64,000 nucleotides of DNA from Undaria pinnatifida. Lineage: Eukaryota; Sar; Phaeophyceae; Laminariales; Alariaceae. A program made the position numbers and the translations under genes. The first letter of the stretch is position 1. Each line of letters opens with the position of its first letter. The notes under the pieces are model-generated. The model was not told the DNA's origin. It saw only the letters and a list, made by a program, of their open reading frames with translations, and made no database searches. Below are positions 21,651-33,400 of this stretch, piece after piece. The stretch spans positions 9,548,381 to 9,612,380 of the forward strand of contig JABAKD010000011.1 in the NCBI GenBank assembly GCA_012845835.1, given 5' to 3'.

Positions 21651-22650
21651 ATCGCCGTCTCGCACCATGCCGCTATCCCGCACGAACATCGGAGTATTTA
21701 GTGCTGCCGCTTGCATGTTGTGGTTCGGTAATTTTGGATTGGAGGTTCTGACCAGTCTAAAAAAAAAACGGGCAAAATGCGCGCTTTCACGGGGAGCTTG
21801 GGGGTACAAGTTTCTACCACTGAAAACCTGGTTGAATGTGCGTGATACGCACCGTTGTTGCGGGTTCTATCTCCTCGCGCATTTTTTTGCCTCGTGGTAG
21901 TCACGAGAAGCTCCCTTCTCCGCACTAGCCCTTCGGCTTTCAATGCAGGACCACCCGTGTTTCTACGCCCAGTACCTCTCAAATAGTACGGTGCCTGGTA
22001 ACTATTAATAATGCACTCCTTGTCTATCTTTACAACATAATCTACAACCTGTGCCCAGTAAATGTAAACGTTAACGCTTTCACTACTCCAAATAGTATCC
22101 CACACAAATCCAAGCAGCATGTCCCCAGAGCGAGGGAGCAGTGCTGAAATGGGTTGAGTGGAACTGCACCAACTACGTACGTTTACGTTTTCCCTTTTCT
22201 ACAACATCAGTGCTGCCGCGCAGTAAATGCGCAAGTGCATGCGCTGCACATGCGCTGCACATCGGTGGTGCCGTCGATGCGGTCCTTTCTTTCGGCTACG
22301 TAGCCTCCCGCCAAGGACTGGCAGTCCTGGCCGGCCCCAACGCCTCCCGTTCCCTTCCCCGCTTGGTGCAGTTTTTTGTTCTATATACACGAGGTATGTT
22401 CTATGTGGGGCGGAAGGCGTCCGCGGCACGGTGAAGGTCTCCCTACGTGGTCTCCCTACGTATACTATCGGTATGGGTCAGCCAACAGAACCGGCAGTAT
22501 GCCGGACACCGGCACTATTGCTCAATATAGTAGTGTAAGACTGAACGTAGGAAATCTGGGGTTTGTGGAGCGGGAATGGATCTTAATACATTTGGAAGGC
22601 ATGTTTATGAGATGATATACTACTGTACAGTATGTGATGCATACTGGTGT

Positions 22651-22996
22651 TACAATATAAAAATAAAATACACTCCAGCTGTGAGATCGGAGATTTCGTC
22701 CGAACTCATCTTTGCAAGCTGTGTATGATACTCTGATCGCGCGTATTACTGGGTGTGTGTCATCATCAAGGATATAGGTCGCCGACTCCGCTTGGAACCA
22801 CGGTGTAGCTTATACCAGAGGTTCAACAGGGCGATGTTAATCAATCTGCGCGCGGAAACTATAAAACCCGTTTTTGAGGCGGACAAAATCTGACAGCTGT
22901 GGAAGGAAATGCATCAGATAATCAAGTATATCCTGTAAGTCGTATAACCGGTGAGGGGAGGGCGGAAAAATTAATGGCGTGGGGGCCGGGGTTTGA
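22651..22996 (-). repeat. REP-B dispersed repeat, inverted copy
   Basis: The reverse complement of this block matches 9541-9822 across most of its length. The end nearest 22990 (GGGGCCGGGGTTTGAACAAG) corresponds to TTGATCAAAACCAGGCCCCC at 9542. Confidence 0.8.
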
Positions 22997-23155
22997 ACAA
23001 GAGGGAGCGGGGGACGGGGGACGGGCGGGAACTATAAAGGGGACAAATCTGAAGGTTGTGGAAGGAATGCATCAGTTTATCATGAAGTATATCCTGTAAG
23101 TCGTACAACCCGTGAGGAGAGGGCGGAGTGTTCGAGGGGGGGGGGGGGGGGGGGA
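22895..23155 (+). repeat. Local tandem duplication inside REP-B
   Basis: TGTGGAAGGAAATGCATCAG ... AAGTATATCCTGTAAGTCGT ... GAGGGCGGA (22897-22970) recurs at about 23055-23128, followed by a poly-G run. Unit spacing is about 158 bp. Confidence 0.75.
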
Positions 23156-23571
23156 GGGGGATACTGGTATTATACCAATAAAATAGTACCTGGTAAGCGT
23201 GTTCCAGTCGTGCCAAGCGATTTCACCGGTATCATACCGGCAATAGGCTCTATTCAACAGGCTCTACAATATTAGTAGCATCGCCGCGCGCGATCGCTCG
23301 TGGTAGCATGCTTAGTATATTTCTGGGGGCGCATTTATAACTTGACTACAATTTTTTTTTCAAGGACGATATCGTACAACCAAAATAGGAACAAAAGCAA
23401 AAAACAGGTAGTGGCTCCAACAACTCGGCCTCGGCGGGGGGGGGGGGTACGTTCAAACAGAAGTGCCCCCGGGGACGCATTTATCACGTTCTCGCTCGTT
23501 TTTTTACCGAAGGGCGACACAACCAAAAAAGGAGGCAAAACATGAAAAAAACTCACCTATATCGTACTCCG

Positions 23572-23650
23572 GAGTATATTGCAAGTACCAACAACGCAGC
23601 TTGCAAAGATCAGTAAGTACTTGACCCGAAATTCGTCAAACTCACGGCTG
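23572..23650 (+). repeat. REP-B repeat fragment
   Basis: CGGAGTATATTGCAAGTACC ... CAGCTTGCAAAGATCAGT ... GAAATTCGTCAAACTCACGGCTG aligns with the part of REP-B around 9730-9795. Confidence 0.6.
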
Positions 23651-24557
23651 ACGTCCTCGAAATATTTTTAGACTATATATACCAGTAGTCTATAGGAATT
23701 GCAGCAGCAGTGGATCCAACTCGCCCTATGAGGGGGGGGGGGTGGGGGTAGTTATTGGCACATGTGAAGGAAAAAGAAGGGAAGAGGGGTTGACGACAGA
23801 AAAATATCAGCAATGCGCTGTTCAACCCGAGACGTTCGTTTTTGCTTCGTACGTACAGCTGGTGAGACATCTCGGTATTATCGTACTGCTCTGCTTCTTC
23901 TGCTACTGCTGCACCAACACTGCTGTGTAACCAAGACCAACTACCGGTACCAAATACGCAGGCTGCATATTTTCTGCTGTGTGGCGGTCGTCTGTTGTGG
24001 TTTTCGGCCAAGGTTCGGGCCTGCGCAACCCGCCCATCCCGCGCACCGCGCACATCATATATATCTAGACTACAGTAGTAGTATTAATAGTAGTAGTAGC
24101 AGTAGAAGTAGTAGCTGTTAGATTGAACATGAACCTATACGCGTCATACACCGGCGCTGTATGTATGTACGTACGTACGTACCTGGTATACGATAAACAA
24201 GGGCACTCTCTCGACCCAGGAAATCAACGCTAGCCCGGGGGTCTGGTCGTGTATTAGAATGACGTTGACAAACAGAAACCGGACAGCAGCAGCAGTCGAG
24301 TCCACGCATTTTCATGTTTCACCACACGCAACGTACAGCAGGCCAACAAATACCGGTGCACCCTGGTACTTGGTGCCTCATCTGATACGATGGGATGTTG
24401 CATCAGGCTGCCAATTTGAATCTACTACTACTACCCCTCCTGTATAGTATTACGGGTACAGACAAAAGTAGTGCGAGTACGGGGTCAGCAGCAGCCAAGT
24501 AAAGTAGATCAAGAGTGAGTGTGATACATGAAATAAATATTACCAGGTATACTATTT

Positions 24558-24664
24558 TACGGGGGACCATACATAGTAAATAGGACCTACGGTACAGACA
24601 AAAACCAACATATTTCCCTATTTTGACTAACAATATTTGGTCCTATTTACTATGGTCCCCCGTA
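24558..24664. mobile_element. Short TIR element, 107 bp
   Basis: The left end TACGGGGGACCAT...AGTAAATAGGACC (24558-24587) and the right end GGTCCTATTTACTATGGTCC...CGTA (ends 24664) are inverted repeats, identical except for a 4-nt insertion in the left arm. TA sits at both outer edges. It has no coding capacity and fits a Tc1/mariner-type MITE. It differs in sequence from the element at 8775-8968. Confidence 0.7.
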
Positions 24665-24879
24665 ATACATGAAACACAAACACTGCTGAAAATGAAGCAG
24701 CAGCTGCTGCTGTGTCAACAGCAAAGCAGAGAGAGACATCTTCTTATCCTTTTCTTATTTATTTCTTGCCCACAGATTTCTGATTAGTCAGTTTTGTACC
24801 AGGTATATACACACACTAAACTGTGCTCGTATAATAGGTTGATTTCGAATGAAAAATATTGGGGCTGTTCTCGGTCGGG

Positions 24880-25515
24880 TTACTGGCCATGACCCGACCC
24901 GCGGGTTTGATCAATGTGCGGTTTTCAAATATATCGGGTTGGGTCGGGTACCGGTCAGATGTTGACAACATATTTTTTTTCGCGGGTCGGGTCCTGGGCG
25001 GGTCACCCTGGCTCGCCCGGAGTCTTGGGTCATGGGGGTTGAAATCTCTCGGGTCGGGACGGGGGTCGGGTCGGGTCGGGGGTCGGGTCGGAGGTCGGGT
25101 CGGGTCGGGTCGGGGGTCGGGTCGGGTCGGGTCGGGGGTCGGGCCGGGTCGGGTCGGGGGTCGGGTCGGGTCGGGTCGGGGGTCGGGTCGGGGGTCGGGT
25201 CGGGGTTCGGGTCGGGTCGGGGTTCGGGTCGGGTCGGGCGTCGGGCCGGGTCGGGCGTCGGGTCGCGGGTCCGGTCAGATGTCTTTGTCTTGACAATTAT
25301 TTTTTTTCGCGGGTCTGGTCGGGTCAGCATACCACCCGAGGTTACGGATCATGATCCGACCCGCGGGTCGGGTCATGAGGTTTTCAACACCTCCCGGGTC
25401 GGGTAGGGTCAGGTCGGATAGGGTCGGGTCGGGTCGGGTCGGGTCCGGTCGGATGTTGACAATGTTTTTTTTTCGCGGGCCTTGCGGTTTATTTTAAGAG
25501 ACCCGACCCGTTAAC
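24880..25515. repeat. (GGGTC)n repeat block with three spaced modules
   Basis: Dense GGGTCGGGTCGG repeats (core 25040-25270 and 25400-25450). They are punctuated by a module seen three times, near 24957, 25275 and 25449: GGTCRGATGTTGACAA-like sequence followed by TTTTTTTTCGCGGG. Palindromic GACCCGACCCGCGGGT occurs near 24893 and 25356. The poly-T/TCGCGGG junctions suggest a repeated larger unit rather than simple slippage alone. Confidence 0.85.
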
Positions 25516-25599
25516 AGCCCTGAGAAGAAAGTACCACAGCAGGTACTTTAACAACAGCAGCAGCTGCAAAAAAGCAGTACCGGCACCTGCGTACGAAAG

Positions 25600-25631
25600 A
25601 GCCAATTGGTATTGGTAACTACCAATTGGCT
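25600..25631. repeat. Inverted repeat, 12-bp arms
   Basis: AGCCAATTGGTA (25600-25611) and TACCAATTGGCT (25620-25631) with an 8-nt spacer. Confidence 0.8.
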
Positions 25632-25893
25632 TTTCTGGGCTAGAGCTAGCACCCCAACGGGTTACATCATACGTATATACCCCGATGTATCAGCAGCAAT
25701 ACAGCAGTTCTTGGAACTGCTGATGTCCTGGTGCTCTGCAGTTGCTGCTGTACTGGTACGTACACTCCTTAGATCCTGATTTTTGCGAAGTAACGTCTCA
25801 ATAAAACTGCAGTCCCATTTTTGTTTCACCGTCAATAAAAAAACACGCACCCGCAACAACCGCCGTGCCATGCAATACCTGCTCCAAAAAGCC

Positions 25894-26739
25894 TTACTCT
25901 TCCGCCTGGGACAAGAGCGCAGGCGGATGCTCCGGCTTGCTGGAACATTGAACCGAGAGCCGCGATGGCTTGGCGACATGCAAAATATAGCTGCGTTCTC
26001 TCCCACGTGATGCTGACTGTTCGTGCTTTTGGTCTGAAACGGTCATCGATAAACGTGATCTCTCTGAAAATAAACCATCCTTCTTCTGCTGCTTTGCTGT
26101 GTATCTCCGAGGTGGAGGCTCGTTCTTGTGCCTGGTAAAAAGTCGATTCGTATAAGAACATGCAAAGCGCAGTGGCAAAGCGCCAAGGCGGCGGTGGTGG
26201 TCTCGATGTCTGATGTCTGATCCTATGTTTATCCGCGCAAAGCATTCATTCATGTGCAAGTGCTGCCACCGAGTGCGATCGTAGGACTGCTCTGCCCCTC
26301 TCCAGTTTTTCTGCGATCTACGAAAATGAAAAGGGCCCTCCGAATTGCGTGGCTGGGTGCTGCGTTGTTTGTGATGAAGTGATCGAAATCGAAAACTACC
26401 TCTCACACACATGGTCTGCGGTCTGTGCTGCTGCAAATTCAAAACTGCTGTAACTCTAATCAGACAATCCCTGATCCCGATGATCGATCGATCGCACCAT
26501 GTGATACAGCCAGCTGTCCGCCAACTAGCTTTGCCTTGCCCTTTTGCCGCTTGCTTCCCTCCTGCTTCCATCATGGACAAGCTGGCAACAGGGCACCCAA
26601 TAACCATCTCGTCAGAATTTATTTTTCTAGATTTTTCCTGTGCCGCATCATCTCCAGACCCTGGCGTGTGCCCGTTCAAAAGAAGAAAATAAAAACAGAG
26701 TCTACAGCAGCAGCAGCAGCTACAACGCTCTTCAGGCAC
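25894..26739 (-). CDS. Hypothetical open frame, 281 codons
   Basis: The longest minus-strand frame outside the WEE1 exons. The product is rich in Arg, Ser, His and Cys (it starts with a run of five Cys), shows no recognised motif, and lacks the GC-rich, third-position-biased look of the two supported genes. The reverse strand is equally open in several places. I think it is more likely non-coding upstream sequence of the kinase gene than a real protein. Confidence 0.12.
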   Translation of the reverse strand: MPEERCSCCCCCRLCFYFLLLNGHTPGSGDDAAQEKSRKINSDEMVIGCPVASLSMMEAGGKQAAKGQGKASWRTAGCITWCDRSIIGIRDCLIRVTAVLNLQQHRPQTMCVRGSFRFRSLHHKQRSTQPRNSEGPFHFRRSQKNWRGAEQSYDRTRWQHLHMNECFARINIGSDIRHRDHHRRLGALPLRFACSYTNRLFTRHKNEPPPRRYTAKQQKKDGLFSERSRLSMTVSDQKHEQSASRGRERSYILHVAKPSRLSVQCSSKPEHPPALLSQAEE

Positions 26740-26759
26740 TCTTATGCTGCCGTAGGCAA

Positions 26760-27471
26760 CGGGGCTTAAGACTCAAGACGCGCAGAGCGCGTTTCATTGA
26801 ATTGGCCTGTTTGTTTTTTCATATCGTAACGCTGCCGCCCAACTGCCCAAAACGAGAAAACGAGAAAAAAATTCAAAATTCTCGCGCGCACGGAAAAGGC
26901 TACCGACGAAAATCCGCCTCGTCGAACCCACCAAAAGCAAGGGAAACCCCGTTTTTTGTTTTTTTTGCTCCTCGCTGATAATTTCCGAGGAGTAAAAAGC
27001 ACACAGGCAACAAACCAATTGCAACAAACAGCTGCAGCGCCCGGTAGCGCTGATACCGTGCGGGGCGAGGCGACCCGTGTAGAGGTATTTTACTAGTAGG
27101 TGCCTCAATCGACGCTAGGGTAGGGCGCCGGCCGATTGCTGCAGAGGCGGTTCGCGCAGCGCAAGCGACTGCGTGCGTTGTGTTTTTGGTCCCTCCCATA
27201 ATTGGCTTTTGTTGGTTACCAAGAACAGAGACACGCACAGGGGAAGCAAACAGGGGAGGAGGAGTTTTTTTTGTGAATCTCGTTGGAGCTCGTGAGGCGA
27301 GGCAGGTCTGCCTGGAGCGACGACATCGCGAGACCACTGCTGCAGCACCACGACGAGGGCGACTATAATTCGGCCAGAACGTGTCCGCTGTGAATTCGTG
27401 CAAGAGGTGGAGCTCGAGCATCGGCATTCGGGGCAGGGAAAGAGAGGATAACACACCGCGAGGGAGGGATT
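26760..27471 (+). promoter_or_regulatory. Presumed promoter / 5' UTR region of WEE1 gene
   Basis: Sequence between the last ambiguous open frames and the WEE1 ATG. No TATA box or recognised operator could be fixed. 27100-27470 is GC-richer and lies directly upstream of the start, so it probably includes the 5' untranslated region. The region is assigned by position only. Confidence 0.3.
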
Positions 27472-30400
27472 ATGCCTGCTCGGCGGACGAGCTCGAGGCT
27501 TCGTGCTGGCTTGGGTGCTTCAAGTAGCGCACCAGCTGCCGGAGCAGCAGGGGGAACGGGAGGGTCTGATGGGGAAAGCAGTGGAGGTGGCGGCGGATGC
27601 CCGCCTCTCCCGCCTTCGCCCGGAAAGCGCAAGGCCCGCAGCCCGATCGAGGAGGAGCACGCGAGGCTCACCAATCCCAACCCGGTGAGATGCATGTCTT
27701 TCCAGTCTCCCAAGAAGAAGGCGTTAGGCGGTGGTATCGGGGACAGGTTTAGCGCGCCTTACGACAAGGAGAATGAGCTGCTCTTCGGCGCAGCCGCGTC
27801 CGCCGCCGCTATCGGTGGCATCGGCAGCATGGGCAACAACAGCGGTGGCTTGCTCGCCCCGCCTTTCGGGGACGGAAGCGCAACCACCGCCTTCCGCTTG
27901 TCGGCCTTCAGCGCTTTTTCGCACCACGCGCCTAAGCCTGTGCCGGCACCAGTACCAGCACCAGTAACAACGCCAACATCAGCAGGCGGCGGCGTCGGCG
28001 GCGGTTCGCACGCGGCGCAAAAGGCGGCGGCGGGGGGAACGAGGCGACGGAACCGAGAAGAAAACGTTTCTTCGGCAGTGCGAACAAGGGCACCCCCCAC
28101 CTCCACGACCTCACCTGGCGCTCTGCCGGGATCCTCCAAGGGTTCCGTCCTACCCTTCCTCCTGGCCCCCGTGAGCGTGACGACCTCGCCGGACCTGCGC
28201 CCGAGGTCGACCCCGTCCAGCAGGCGGCTGCGGAGGAGCGGGGGCACCGTGACCAGCGGTAGTGGTGGTGGTGGCAGTGGCCTCGGCCGGAGCCGCCAAT
28301 CCAGCAGCAGCACCAGTAGTAGCACCAGCAGCAACGCCAGCGGTAGGGGAGGCGGCAGCCCTCCGGACGTGGCGTCGGCTGTGCCTTTCAGCATCGGGGA
28401 GAGCCTCCAGCAGCAGCAGCGGCAGCAGAAGCGAGCGGAGGGCGTCGTCGCCGCCCCGGCCAGCACGAGGCAGACCACAACTCCATCGTTTACACCGCGA
28501 AGGGGACGCTCTCGCTCAGCAGCGAGCAATTTCAGCACGGGTATCGGTGACGGTGGTAGCGGAGGGTGGGGGGCAACAGCGGCGGCGGCGGCGGGCCCGT
28601 CGACAGCGGCGGCGGCGGCGGCAGCGGCGGAGGCCGCGGCGAGCAACCCCACGGCGGTAACAGACACCTCCGGCGGAGGCGGCCCCGCCGGCTCCGGCAG
28701 GCGCGCGGTCGGCGGGGCTCGGCTTGGCCCCGGGGGCGGAGGGGGGGGCGACACGATGTCGGAGCCGGATTGCTCACCGCACCGGTCACCTATCTATCGC
28801 CTCACCGAGTCGCTGCAGAAATGGGACGCCGGGAGCAGGTACGCCAGCCCGCCCGAGGCGATGGGGGAGGACTACGACGGCGCCGATGTGAACGATGCTT
28901 CCGCGGATGCTGTCGGTACCGGGGGTACCGGCGGGCGAGGAGGAGGGGCAGGAGTAACTGGAAGAGGAGGAGCAGGAGGGGGGGCGACGAAGGATGTGGG
29001 CGCAAGCTGGAGCGGTCAGGAGCTGCGGCGCACGCTGGAGAAGGAGCGAGCGTCGCAGGGGCGTCGGCGCAGGCACTCGGCGGCCTCAGCGCACGACATG
29101 TACCCGACACGAGGGAGGTTCGGGGACCACTCCCCGATCTCGCCCGCTTCGAGCGTGGCGTCCATAAACCTCGGCCCGTTTGACGCGACCACCCCGGCGA
29201 GCGTGGGCCGCCCGTGGCGCTCGTCACCGAGAAGAGGGAGCGAGAACGGCGGTGGCGGCGGCGGTGGTGGCGCCGGCACAGGCACAGGCTCGGGCATAGG
29301 AAGGCGTAGTAGTGAAAGGGTTAGGGGTGGTGGTGGCGACGACGGCGGTAGTGGCGAAGGACAAGGAGCAGGAGCAGGAGCGGGAGGGGGGTCGGAAGAG
29401 CGTGCCGGGTTGGTGAGGATGGAGGGGTCGTGGTCGGACGATGAGACCGGCCCGTCGGGCGCGGCGATGAAGCTGGCCTTTTCCCCAGGAAAGACCTCTG
29501 ACAATCGAACACCGACCGGGGAAGAGTTGACGCCGGAATCGGCGGGGTCGAGGGCGGGGGCGGGGGCCGGGTCGGGAGTAAGTTTATCGTCGTCCTCGCG
29601 CTGGCACCACCCGTTCTCTCCCGTGAAGAGCCAGCTGCCGAGGGCGGATGATTTGGGGGGGCCCTCGACGCCCTCACTGGGCTCGCTTGCGCTCTCGGCT
29701 AACGGAGACGGTGCCGTGCCGTTGGTAGGGGGCTATCTGGCTGCGTCGCCGGAGCAACACTCCATGCTCTCCGTGCGCGACTTGATGGACCAGGGCACAG
29801 ATGACGAGGACGACGGCCGTGGTAGCGGCGGCGGCGGCGGGGCAGGAGCGGGGGCTACGCTAGTGAGGCGGAGGCATCGACGGCCCCGAACAGAGCTAGC
29901 TCTGCGGACCCTCGAGATGCCCGATACGATGGACGTGACCGTGGTGGAAGGAGTGACGGTGGGGGCGTTGGGGGCGACCGCGCCAACGCCGGCGGCGGGT
30001 AGCGGCGCAACTGCCTCCGGCAAGAAGAGCGCTAGGGAAGGGCGCGGGACCACCCCGAATTCGCTGGTCTCCCCCAAGCTCGTCGGCAAGGAGCTCGAGA
30101 GGGATGGGGCCGACTTCGGAAGCGCCTTCACTACGGGTTGCGCGCGATGGGAAAGCTTGGAGGAAAGCTCCGTACAGCTGGACGGGTCGTCGATTATCTC
30201 CCATGACGCGCCGGGAACGGTGGTAGGCGACGACTCTTGGATCGGAAGTCGCTACAAGGGAAAAGGCAGGGACTGGGGGCAGTCGACGTCGGCGTTTGGG
30301 GTCTTGGCGGCGGACGAGGGGCAGGATGCGACGGCCGCGCTCTCTAGGGAAAACAGCGGACTTAGCGGGGCGGATACGTCTAGCGCGTCCGATGCGTCGA

Positions 30401-33400
30401 CTTCCTTTGCCAAGTCGCGGCCTATCCCTGATCAGGTGAGATTGATGTGTATAGTTTCTTCACCGCGGCTCTCCGCGCATATGCCCGTATTGGTGAAACA
30501 TGTAGGCAAATCGACACCGCAAACGCGACGTGCAGAGAGGAGTGTAGCGGTAGTAAATGCAATAGAACTGCCAACAGGGGTGTAGCGGTACAATTAATAA
30601 CGAGCAAATAAAAATACGGGAATGAACAAACAAATATTAATTGCTGATGTAAATGTACGATATACATCGAAGACTGGCGACAGCGGGAGCGTTTGCCGAG
30701 CTCGTGATCCTGTATGTTCTGGAAAAAGGAGCTCTCTCTGGGGCCGGCGGATATCCGGCATATGTTTATTTGTGATTGTACGGTTGATTGGCAATGGGAA
30801 GTGGCGTTTTTGCTCTTTTGTCGTACACGTTCTGCTGTTTTGTTTTTTTCACGACTTGGTACCATCTGTGCATCTCTGGTCACAGAGACAGCCTCGACAC
30901 TCAGTATTCCCACACTATCATAACGTGCGCCGGCGGCGTCCCTTTGAAAGTATACCACAGCAGCAACTGCGTTGGAAGCGGTCAGTTTTTTTCGTGGCTG
31001 AGAAGGGAAGGAGTGGGGAGGGTTCGGCTTCCGTGATGTGGGACAGATACTGGAAACGGTCTTTTTTTGGAGGGGTTGAGAGTGGGGGGGTCGGGGGATA
31101 GTTCGTCTTCGTGACTTCAGGACAGGTACTACTGCACATCTCCGCGGTGTAGCGCCAATTCTTGACTCCCGTCCCAGCGCCCTTCCTCTCCTGCGTTTCC
31201 AACGCGTCCACGGTATGTAGAACGCGCCTTGACTCCGTATTTTATTCACGTTTCGTTCTGTTTTCCCTCTCCCCAGTCTGCATTCTCCTCGTCTAGGTTA
31301 AGCAAAGGTGGCGCGGGCGCTCCACACTCCCCCCTCGGCAGCAGCGGTGGTGGTAGCGGTGGCGGTCCCGCCCTGGGCCCGGGCCCTCTGTGCTTGACCC
31401 CGCGGAAATCGATCATGCGATGTCCTCCGACCCCCCAGCGAACGCCAACGTGGGACGGCCTCGAGGACAGCCTGTTGCTTGAGGGAGCGGGCAGCGGTGG
31501 GCGAGTTTGCGGTGGCGAGTCGGCGGGGATGAGCAGCCGGCATTCGTTGCGGCAGAGCAGGCTTCTGGCTAGCGGCGGCGCTGCTGGTGTTGGTGCTAGC
31601 GCTGGTGCTGGTGGTGGTGCTAGGACGGGCATGGCGATCGATGCTGGGCTTGCCAACGCTTCTGGCGATCCGTTCAGCGCCTCTATTTTGAGCGCGGCCG
31701 GAGAGGCGGGCTTTGTGAGCAGCCGCGCCGGTAGCGGGAGAGGAGCCGGCGGTCACGATGACGATGGTCGCGGGGGTGTGGACGGCGGCACCGGCGGCCG
31801 AGGCGGGAGAGGCCGGGGAGGGAGAGAGCGGTCAGGCTTCGGTGGCAGCAGCGCAGGCGATATAAGCGGCCGGGGAAACGCCGCCAAATATGCCGCCAGC
31901 CTGGGCGCCGGTGGTGCGGGCGGCGGCGCAGCCTCGGGAGGGGGGGACGACACTCTCGGGTTCAAGCACGACTTCGTGCAGATGGGCCCGATCGGGGAGG
32001 GGGGATTTTCCGTGGTGTGGAAGGTGCGAGCGCGGGGCACTGGGCGGCTGTACGCGATCAAGCGGAGCAAGAGAGAGTTCAGGGGGAGGCGGGACCGGGA
32101 TCGGTGTCTCCTGGAGGCGAGGGCTCTGCAGCGGCTGGGGGAGCACCCGGGAGTGCTGAGGTTTGAGCGCGCGTGGCAGGAGGAGGGACACTTCTGCCTC
32201 CAGACGGAGCTGTGCGAGCTGGGAACCCTCAAGGATTTCCTCGAGAGGGTGAGAGAGGGAGGGACGAGTGAAGGAGGGAGGGAGGGAGGGAGGGAGGGAG
32301 GGAGGGAGGAAGGGAGGGAGGGAGAGAGAGAGGGAGGGAGGGAGGGAGGGAGGGAGGGAGGAAGGGGCGGAGGGAGGGAGGGAGGGAAGGAGGGGCGGAG
32401 GGAGGGTAGTGGTGGCATAAAGAGGAGTGAGGTGGCTTTCGTTTCGTTTTTGTGGTGTGCTAGACAAAATTAGGTGTTTGATGCGCTGCGCGCATGTTTT
32501 GTTGCCTGCTGGCTGTATCGGCTTTCGATCCCAATTGTTTTCGCGTGTGAAGGCTGAGACCCATTGGGTTGTCTTCCTATGCGCGGTCGCAAGCAGATGA
32601 GCACCTTGCTATCAACAGAGCTGAAGTATTGGCTGTTGTCATGTGTTCTTGTTTTGTGCCCTCGAAAGTGATGCAGCATTCTGCCCATTGAAAGAGCCCG
32701 ACCTGTCGGCGTCGAGCGCCAAGCTTTTTCCACGACCACTCAACGTTACTATTGTTTTGGTGACGATCGTTCATATAATCGGTGAATCGCGAATTGCACA
32801 CCCCCTATCCGTCCTCTCTTGTATCCCTCACGCGCCTTCCATTTCCTCCCTATGGTGAAACTCCATTATGCTGCCCTTGCCGTTGCTTGTGCGCCCGGAA
32901 CAACGGAATACAGCTGCCTTCACGGAGGGAAATACCGGAGGCGGCCGTGTGGCAGGTGTTGCAAGACGTTGGGCAGGCGTTGCGGCACGTTCACGCGACG
33001 GGGCTCGTACATCTGGACGTGAAACCGGCGAACCTTCTCATCGGTGACGAAGGTGCGGACCACCACACCTCCCCTTACGCGTGGCTATTTTTTTCTCGCC
33101 GCCCGGATTCGCTTTTTTTGTTGGCGCCCGATTTTTTCGTGGCCTCCATTTTGTTAGTTTTTGCCGCTTTTGGGGGGGCAGGGGGCGGGGGGTGTTTCCA
33201 TTGCTTCGTTTTTTCGGGCGGGTGGACGGAGAGATGGGCGGGCGATCGTGCGAGCGATTTAACGATGAAAACGCTTTGTCTAAGGTAAGGGGCTTTCGTA
33301 TTTAACAAGCTCATGTTTCGGTTGGATGAAATGCCGTAGTCAGGCGGTCTTTCGTTAAACATGAAACGCCTGTGGTGTGACGGTCAGAAACCGCACGGGA

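Noticed and set aside
28566..29183. 205-codon plus-strand frame inside WEE1 exon 1
   Set aside because: Alternate-frame shadow rich in Arg/Gly; no motif.
27759..32467. Long minus-strand frames antisense to WEE1 exons 1 and 2 (331, 221 and 211 codons)
   Set aside because: GC-rich coding DNA opens the antisense frames. They are Pro/Ser/Arg-rich shadows, while the plus strand has a clear kinase and matched splice phases.
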